Below are positions 30,070 to 36,316 of a DNA stretch of 36,316 nt, piece after piece (position 1 is the first letter of the stretch; the number at the start of each line of letters is the position of its first letter). The notes beneath the pieces were generated by a model. The model did no database searches, was not told where the DNA came from, and was given only the letters and a program-made list of their open reading frames with translations. This DNA comes from Terfezia claveryi. Taxonomy: Eukaryota > Ascomycota > Pezizomycetes > Pezizales > Pezizaceae. A program made the translations under genes and the position numbers. The stretch is from the NCBI GenBank assembly GCA_015179025.1, contig WHUX01000370.1, positions 1 through 36,316 of the forward strand. Direction: 5' to 3'.

Positions 30070-30307
30070 CTTCTAAGGACAAGGCGACTAAGGGGTATGC
30101 CGAGGCAGTGGCAAGGAGGAATCGCACACGTAGGAGCGCTACGTATATGATCTGGGGAAAGGCTAGGGTAACACATACATAGGAATGCTACATGTGTGAC
30201 CGGGGAAGGCTGGGACGGAGCAAGGGCAGGAGGCAAGAGGCAAGGGCAATAGACACGTGGAAGTGGTTGCCACATGTGTCGGAGGGAGGCAGCTATGCTG
30301 CAGAGCT
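30070..30307 (-). mobile_element. Family A Ty3/gypsy LTR, partial, inverted relative to 29119-29808
   Basis: It matches 14248-14440 in the same orientation (GACCAAGGGGTATGCC, GGGAAGGCTG, GGAGGGAGGCAGCTATGCT). It stops at GAGCTG, where the family B element begins, so the latter probably inserted into it. The other half would lie beyond the window. Confidence 0.7.
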
Positions 30308-30509
30308 GTAATGGAGAACGTTATTTCATTGCTTATATAATTGATTATATACTTTTGTATTTCCTATATTACTACTATGTTATGTAACTAAGTCTCTCGG
30401 TTGAAGGACTAGCCTTCTACCACCTCCTATTGCTTTATAAGCGTCCATAGCACGCGGAATTTGCCATGGGAAGTTCCATGGCACTTGCCATATGAAGACA
30501 CCCTCATTA

Positions 30510-30610
30510 TGGCCGCGTGACCTCTGTTTAAGGTGTGTGACTCATTACTATGGCCACATGACCATCATTTAAGGCGTGTGACTCATTATCATGGCCACAT
30601 AACCCCTTTT
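30510..30610 (+). repeat. 41-bp direct repeats upstream of the TATA box
   Basis: Units beginning TGGCCGCGTGACC and TGGCCACATGACC, each ending GTGTGACTCATTA, occur at 30510 and 30551, with a third partial copy at 30592. This position suggests upstream activating elements of the LTR (inference). Confidence 0.75.
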
Positions 30611-30682
30611 GTACAGCGCACCACCTTCTGGTGTGCCACCCTTTATTGTATTTATTTCCTTAGTCATCAGATCTCAGAGGAG

Positions 30683-30690
30683 TATAAATA
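30683..30690 (+). promoter_or_regulatory. TATA box candidate of the family B LTR
   Basis: TATAAATA sits inside GAGTATAAATAGG, about 375 bp from the LTR start. Transcription would start some 25-35 bp further on. Confidence 0.6.
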
Positions 30691-31394
30691 GGCCGCTGGA
30701 TTCCCTCTGGAATCAACAGAAAGAGAAGAAGCAACCAAGCAAGCCTTCAGAGCAAGCAAGCCTATATTCCGATCAGATCAAGATCATATAGCTTAGATAG
30801 CACAAATCATATAAGATAGATTACACCAGTTAATTACTGTTCCCTTCGGGAACATCCCACATAGTAATCTCCCTACCCTTCTGAGGTCTTACCTCAGCAG
30901 AACCGAAATACACAAACGTCCATGCCTATGGATATAGATTGTATAAACGGTACCAAATGAATACTGTCTAGTACCATTCATTATATTTTTTTTAACTTAC
31001 TTACCTAATCTTTACTCTTAAATCCAAGGCCTGATCAACCTTCAGATACCTTTATTACACTTACGCAAGTGTATACAATTCGACACCCAAGTGCACATAT
31101 AAAATCGATATTGTTATTCAACTAGCTAGCCAACAAAATATCCAACAGACGAGACATCAGACTCTCAACTGCAGTACATCAACAAAAGACTTAGAAGCAA
31201 GCTAAGCAGAGCTCTAACGGGCAGTGATATCCCATATTAAACAATCCTACCCTCGTTCACAACACTTTTCCCAATAAGATCGACAACTCATCTTGCACTC
31301 CTAGCAACTACCATTACATCTGTACCTGTAAATCCAGTACACCATTGAAAAACCGGCCCCCCAGGTCCCAGGAATAATTGGTCTAAACAACCAA

Positions 31395-32525
31395 GTGTCA
31401 CAATCCCAAGGCTCAAATCTCGCTGCCTCCACTGCAGCCATTTCCTCCAGAAAAGAATTACCTCCATCAGAACCTTCCTTAGGCCCAGACATCTCTACCA
31501 ATACCTCTGCGCCCCCAACATCTACCTCAACACACCAATCAGAAAAAGTGACACTCTTGCCAGAAGAACTAGAACCAGATTCTAGACCAGTAGACGAAGA
31601 AAAATCAGGACCATAAGAAACATCAGGATCCGGACATCCAGCCTCACCAGCCTCGTGAGCCACCGAGCCAACAGAACCGTCAGTCGAATGGAGATCATAA
31701 GGATCATCAGCCACCACACCATCAGTACAGAAAGGTGCCAAAGAAGAAAAGTAACTCGACGATCGTATCGCATAACCAGCTGCATTTAGTTGCGGACAGA
31801 TGACGAAATCAGACATAATGGCGTCTGAACTTAGTAAGAAGACTAAGAGGTCGAGACGGTTAACTATGTTACCCCAAGATATTAAGAAATTAGTAGAAGA
31901 AACTTCCAGAAAGACCAGATTTATAGTTCCTAACACAGAAGGGGAAATTAATCTGCCCATGGATATAGAATTAGGAGAACCAGGTGGAGCAGGAACCAAA
32001 CTATATTTTAGTATGGCTTTACCTCTCGCACCAGAAGAATTTTGGGACAGACATCTTCTAACAATTGAGGAGATTTTGAAATATACTCGCTAATGGGACA
32101 TGCCCAACAGTATCATCCTGATGATACTAGACTCTTAATGGAAGCTGTAGCAAAACACTACTTATAGCTAACACCTTACCCATTCAAAGAAGAAGACTTA
32201 GAAATGAATGCTTTTTTAAGTAAAGAATTAAGGAAACCTGTTGTTCCGCTTTAAGGAAACTGAATTGGGTAATAAATAACTGGGAAGAAATAATGCATTT
32301 ATGATGAGCGGCACTCATCTAGAAGAATCAGCACATACCGCGGAGGATTTTTTCAATCCTAGTAAAGAACTTCCAGGAGCATTCCTGAGAACACCAAAAG
32401 ATCAATCGAAAGGCAAAGGTCGAGTACCTAAGACACTAGAAAGGAGGACTGGGTCAGCTAAAGAACCAGACGACAAAGACCAACCACCAGAAGATATAGA
32501 ATTACTAGAAGACGATGAGATCTGA
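31395..32525 (+). pseudogene. gag: Family B gag N-terminal region, heavily broken
   Basis: One frame covers 31395-32093: a Ser/Thr/Pro-rich N-part, several stops, then SKKTKRSRRLTMLPQDIKK and ALPLAPEEFWDRHLLTIEEIL. A shifted frame continues (GHAQQYHPDDTRLLMEAVA, then a TAG). Another open part at 32301-32525 is acidic. It is assigned to gag because it precedes the capsid part on the same strand; the sequence itself is poorly conserved. The long antisense ORF at 31301-31999 is a shadow. Confidence 0.5.
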
Positions 32526-32676
32526 AACAGGACAGATCCACAAAGCAGAAATCCAAGGAGGAGGACGAGATCCCGATGATAGCGGAGATGATAGCTGGAC
32601 TCTGATAAGGCATCGTCAGTTGCAAGTCAAACTCTTAAAGAAAACCCAAACGAGGAAAATCAGTTGAACACCAGCA

Positions 32677-33614
32677 ATGGGAATCTACAACAGGAATGGT
32701 TACACGGGTAACCATAAAGCAACGAATGCTTTAAAAGGAATAAAGATTGATATGCCAGAAAAATTAAGAGGAGAAGACAAAAAATGGCAAGACTCACAAT
32801 ATTTTGACTCTTGGGCCACAGCAATGCAACGTTGGTTTGTTCTCAAAAGAATAGATTTGGAAGGCGCTTCAGCTTTGGAAATTGTTGGATTCAGAATGGA
32901 AGGAAGCGCACTTACTACTTATAATCAATTCCTAAGAGAAAAAGGAAAGAATGCGACATTCTTTGGTTCATACTAGCGCTAAGGGATTTTCTGATACCCT
33001 CTACTAGTAAGGACATTTTGTGGAAACGATGGGAGACAGCCACACCATACAAGGACGGACGTCACATGGGAATCAAACAGTTTGCCAACTGGCTTACTGA
33101 AATGCAAATCAAATTGATTGATAAGGATGGCAAACAATCAATATCGCAGGAAGTAAAAAGAAGAAAGTTTCTTAATCACCTGCCGCCATACATGTCAGCT
33201 ACATTAATTCCTTTAATCAAAGAAGAATGGTCATATGATCAGCTCGTACATCAAGCGGAGTCATATGAAGCTTCCAAAAAGGATATTGCCCCACCATCCA
33301 CAACAAATACATCCCGACGACAACACCCTCGGAATGAAAATCGAAGTCACGGTCCACGCAGGGACCAGAATCAACGACAAAAAACAGGATTTAATCCTAG
33401 CAGCAATCCCAACACCAAACCCAACACAGAAAATCGGAAGGACTCAGATTGGGACACCATCACAAAAAAATTGGATCAGAAGACGAAGATGCAATTAATT
33501 AAAGACAAGAAATGTCTATGGTGTTGGAACCCTGGACACTCCTACAAGGACTGTAGGAAACGAAAAAATAAGGTACCCATGCGTACAGCCGCACAAGATT
33601 TAGCTATGCGATAG
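32677..33614 (+). pseudogene. gag: Family B gag capsid and nucleocapsid
   Basis: 32677-32976 gives MGIYNRNG, then KWQDSQYFDSWATAMQRWF. After a frameshift near 32965 it continues with FLIPSTSKDILWKRWE (no ATG needed at 33018), GIKQFANWLTEMQIKL and KRRKFLNHLPPYM, then an Asn/Arg/Gln-rich basic linker. The CCHC zinc knuckle CLWCWNPGHSYKDC (near 33510) fits C-x2-C-x4-H-x4-C. This is a standard Ty3 gag layout that packages the element RNA. Confidence 0.82.
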
Positions 33615-34225
33615 CCACCAAGGATAAAAACAACAAGGATAAAATCAAGGAACGACCCTTGTCAAGACAGGTACCAGATTTTAGCAAGGTATTCATTAAA
33701 GCTAACGAACACCCCGCACTAGCTTTAATTGATCTCCAAACGAAGGAGGAGACTTAGTCAATTCTCAATTCGTACACCTGTACAAAATACCGACTAGAAG
33801 TATCGAGAAGAAATCATTAAGTACTGCAATTAAAGGCTCAAAAGGAACGATAGACAAAGCTTGTACTATCAAACTTGATTGGATAGGTTATGTAGAAGAA
33901 CGACGTTTTATGTAGCTCATTTGACCGGATGGGACATGATACTAGGAGAACCTGCTCTCAGCAAAGTGCGAGCAATAATTCCTGCCCATCAGGAACCAGT
34001 TACTATCCACCGGAAAACATTCCACGATTCCAGCTAAGTGTATGGAAGGGATCTAGAACCATGGCGAATGGTATAAGATCAGCGTATACATAGGTCACCT
34101 GTGAATCAGTCACAGATTATAGTGAACCGGATAATTGGGAAAATATTAGTGATGCAGACGAAACCGATTCAGAAAGAGAACTCGTGAAGCTGTTTCTACG
34201 GTACAGAAACAATTCAACCCTATAA
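33615..34225 (+). pseudogene. Family B protease region
   Basis: After gag, frames read FIKANEHPALALIDLQT (near 33690; the Asp of ALID is the likely catalytic residue, although the usual Ser or Thr-Gly after it is not evident). A 1-nt shift leads to GGDLVNSQFVHLYKIPT, then ACTIKLDWIGYVEERR, then another shift to HLTGWDMILGEPAL. The final GWDMILG..AL is the typical end of retroviral-type proteases in this group. At least two frameshifts make it non-functional. Confidence 0.7.
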
Positions 34226-35600
34226 CGGAGTTTCCCTTATTATTTCCTAAGACAATTCCACGGGAATTACCTCCACTAAGAAAAATTAATCACTCTATCA
34301 AACCAAAAGCAGGAGCTACTTGGATACCAAAATGGCGACCCTCAGGACATTGATTTAGACAACAAATCCATGACAAATTAGTCGAAGAAGAAGCATCAGG
34401 TCGTATATATAAAGTAGAAAATGACACAAATACTGTAGTCATGTTCACTATCCCTAAACGAGATAAACCGGAAGAAGCCAGACATGTCAATGATTGTCAA
34501 GACTGCAATTTAGCCGTCGAACCGGACCACACCCCATTGCCAGATATCAATGAAGCTATTGAACTAGTAGCGGAGAATCCCATTTGGACTAAGCTCGACT
34601 TAGCTGACGGATTTTTTAATATCAGGAACGAATCTGAGCAACACTCTACCTTTTTATGTCACATGGGATATTTCAGAAGTAGAGTTATGCAACAAGGGGA
34701 TCGTAACGCACCTGCTACTATGGTTCGCGTTATGCATGAAATTTTCAAGGACATGGTCTATAAAAATTTAATCATCTATATCGATGATATTATTAAATTC
34801 TCTAAAACGTATGAAGAACATGTAGAATTGTTGAAGAAAGTACTTCAACGTCTACAGGACGAGAAATTTTATCTCAAAGAGAGCAAATGCCAGTTCTTTA
34901 CTCCAAGATTGGAAATCTTAGGACACGTTTTGATATCAGATGGATTACATGTAGACCCGAAGAAGAGAACTACTATATTAACATTTCCAACTCCTACAAG
35001 AAAAAAAGATCTTAGAGGATTCCTTGGAATTGTTAATTATCTCAGCAGATTTATTCCTGACTTGGCATTGTATGCAAGCACCTTGTCAGAACTGCAAGGA
35101 GAAACAAAAAAATAGGAATGGACATATACTCATAACGCAGCGTTTGAAAAACTCAAGGAACTCGTGAATTCCCCATATGTTTTAAAACCCTGGAATAATG
35201 AATCTACTGAACCCAAATATTTAGTCTGTGATGCTAGTGATGTAGGACTAGGATCTTGGATAGGTCAAGGACCGTTGACGCACATCAGACCATCATGCTT
35301 CCACTCTAGAAAATTTAATCCAGCACAACTCAATTATCCTACCTTTCAAAAGGAATTATTAATGATTATTGACTTATTAAAATTTTTTGAAGCACAATTT
35401 AGAGGTCACAAGTTCACTATCCTTACCGACCACAAACCATTAGTAACCTTCCATACTCAAATGCCTGCAAGTCAAAAATTGAGGCGATGGTAAGATTACT
35501 TAATGGAATTTGATACAGACATACAGCATACTGCAGGAAAGGAAAATTTGATAGCAGACGCTCTATCAAGAAAGCATGAATACTTGGACACTCTCACCAC
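34226..35600 (+). pseudogene. pol: Family B reverse transcriptase and RNase H
   Basis: One frame from 34226 shows ELPPLRKINHSI, KPKAGATWIPKWRPSGH then a TGA, VMFTIPKRDKPEEARHVND, TKLDLADGFFNIR (first catalytic Asp), the active site YIDD (near 34780), a thumb-type LGHVLISDGLHVDPKK and FLGIVNYLSRFI. RNase H follows a TAG, with YLVCDASDVGLGSWIG, YPTFQKELLMII and ILTDHKPLV (Asp, Glu, Asp). After a TAA it reads HTAGKENLIADALSR. The gene is in one frame with three stops, all one transition away from Trp or Gln. Confidence 0.92.
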
Positions 35601-36305
35601 CGAGGACGATTATATTTCCAACAGCATCGATCCTCCTAACCATACCTACAACTGCAACATCTCTACCAACGCTTTAAGAACTTTCCACTCACCAGAAACC
35701 CCTACTCAGAACAATATGGTTTCTCGTGGAGCTATCAATTTCAAGCATGTCGACTGCGACTTCAACAAATGTCGTGGAAGAGCCGAAGAACTTGGACACC
35801 ATATCTTCTGTCCATACTTCGAGGGCATCCAGGATGAAGAAAGCGAATATGACATGATGAAGGAAGAAGAGTCCTCAGACGACGAGACTCTATCTACTAT
35901 ACCAGAAGAAGTTTTCAGCGGGTATGATCGTGTACCCAATATAAACAAGAACAAACCCTTAACAGTTCTTGGACTAAGATATAGGCCTCCATCTTCTGAA
36001 ACACAACAAAATACCCTCGCTCCTGAAGAAGCGAAAGAAATTGCTATCGACCTGGCTCATAGCAATTGGCAACAACACAAAAGGATGCACTGGTCCTTTT
36101 GCCTGATTTTTACTGTCCAGTTCATGGCAGCTCCCACGCCATGAACAACCGCATGTTCACCGTCGAAACATGTGCAATCTGCAACCACCACGGACATGGC
36201 AGTTTGAACTGTGACCTGACAGCCTCAGTTCTTAAGAAGGAGAAGGAATTCCTTACGACTCGTATTGCGCATATCTATCCGCAAATGAGCCTCAAAAGGA
36301 ACTAG
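35601..36305 (+). pseudogene. Family B extension after RNase H, with two Cys/His-rich modules
   Basis: The RNase H frame continues to 36144 without the integrase H-x-H-C-C domain. It shows a module CDFNKCRGRAEELGHHIFC (35755-35811), then an acidic segment (EESEYDMMKEEESSDDE). Near 36075 a frameshift leads to FYCPVHGSSH and a CCHC knuckle CAICNHHGHGSLNC (36172-36213; C-x2-C-x4-H-x4-C), ending at 36305. I do not recognise this arrangement as part of a standard Ty3 pol. It may be an inserted domain between RNase H and integrase; integrase could still follow outside the window. Confidence 0.6.
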
Positions 36306-36316
36306 CACCAGTAAAC

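Larger units (their letters stand above)
30308..31130 (+). promoter_or_regulatory. Family B 5' LTR with promoter and leader (right end not fixed)
   Basis: TGTAATGGAGAACG starts right where the family A LTR breaks off. TATAAATA lies at 30683-30690. Upstream are 41-bp direct repeats (30510, 30551, partial at 30592) and an 8-bp dyad TGCCATGG/CCATGGCA (30462-30483). Downstream is a GTTCCC-TTC-GGGAAC hairpin (30839-30853). Without the 3' LTR the boundary to the leader and the primer site cannot be placed. Confidence 0.55.
30308..36316 (+). mobile_element. Ty3/gypsy retrotransposon (family B), 5' LTR to RNase H, continues past the window
   Basis: A TGTAATGG start with a promoter is followed by gag, protease, RT and RNase H in the Ty3 order, all on the plus strand. 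Stops and frameshifts occur in gag and protease. RT to RNase H keeps one frame with three stops. Integrase and the 3' LTR are not in the window, so the end and target duplication cannot be checked. Confidence 0.85.

Noticed and set aside
31301..31999. 232-codon ORF on the minus strand
   Set aside because: It runs antisense to the family B gag leader. Its composition mirrors the Ser/Thr/Pro-rich sense frame and it shows no domain.
13185..35500. Possible nuclear stop-codon reassignment, since many frames read through TAG, TGA and TAA
   Set aside because: All three stops occur inside otherwise conserved frames at different residue types, and normal stops still end the genes (for example 15137 and 1896). 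Mutation explains it better.

Overview
This window looks like transposon-rich nuclear DNA of a filamentous fungus, most likely a basidiomycete of the Agaricomycetes. The evidence is two Plavaka-type (KDZ superfamily) transposases with spliceosomal introns of about 50 nt, LTR retrotransposons of both the Ty1/copia and Ty3/gypsy types, and a decayed gene resembling the basidiomycete DUF6532 family. I see no intact host gene, no convincing tRNA or rRNA gene, and no bacterial features. Almost every coding segment carries in-frame stops. Most of these are explained by C:G to T:A changes at Trp, Gln or Arg codons, so the region reads as a silenced, mutating transposon graveyard.

Layout from left to right. 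1-7000: Plavaka copy 1 on the minus strand (1896-4982). It is a three-exon gene whose spliced frame is unbroken by indels but has about 12 stops. Upstream lies a 1.5 kb tract of a short repeated motif that I read as a subterminal, transposase-binding-type region. 7000-13000: short tandem repeats, a broken gene of acidic and lysine-rich repeats, a broken DUF6532-like gene, and 1.4 kb with no recognisable gene. 13071-14483 and 22116-22320: a Ty3/gypsy fragment (family A) on the minus strand, made of gag plus its 5' LTR. That LTR is split by a complete 7.6 kb Ty1/copia element (14484-22110, minus strand, TSD GAGGC). The copia element is itself split by a 1.8 kb non-autonomous LTR element (17359-19147, TSD TGTAC). 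LTR divergence read by eye (about 2.3% for copia, about 1.3% for the inner element) agrees with that order of insertion.

22431-25002 is a large imperfect inverted repeat. Its arms are about 1.2 kb, each contains a 23-bp tandem array, and the loop is a 35-bp tandem array. This is the architecture of foldback elements and is the best candidate here for something undescribed. It abuts a truncated Ty3/gypsy protease/RT piece (25115-25640). 26145-29118 is a second, diverged Plavaka copy on the minus strand. Its N-terminal end is cut off by another family-A LTR (29119-29808) that carries a 48-bp minisatellite of near-palindromes. A gag remnant and an inverted partial LTR follow. From 30308 to the window edge a different Ty3/gypsy element (family B) runs on the plus strand: LTR/promoter, gag with a CCHC knuckle, protease, RT, RNase H, and then an unusual cysteine/histidine-rich extension where integrase would be expected. 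Its integrase and 3' LTR lie outside the window.

No genes here form a pathway. The functional logic is that of nested mobile elements and their decay. All positions, frames and substitution counts were read by eye from the sequence. Family assignments rest on recognised motifs, not on database searches.
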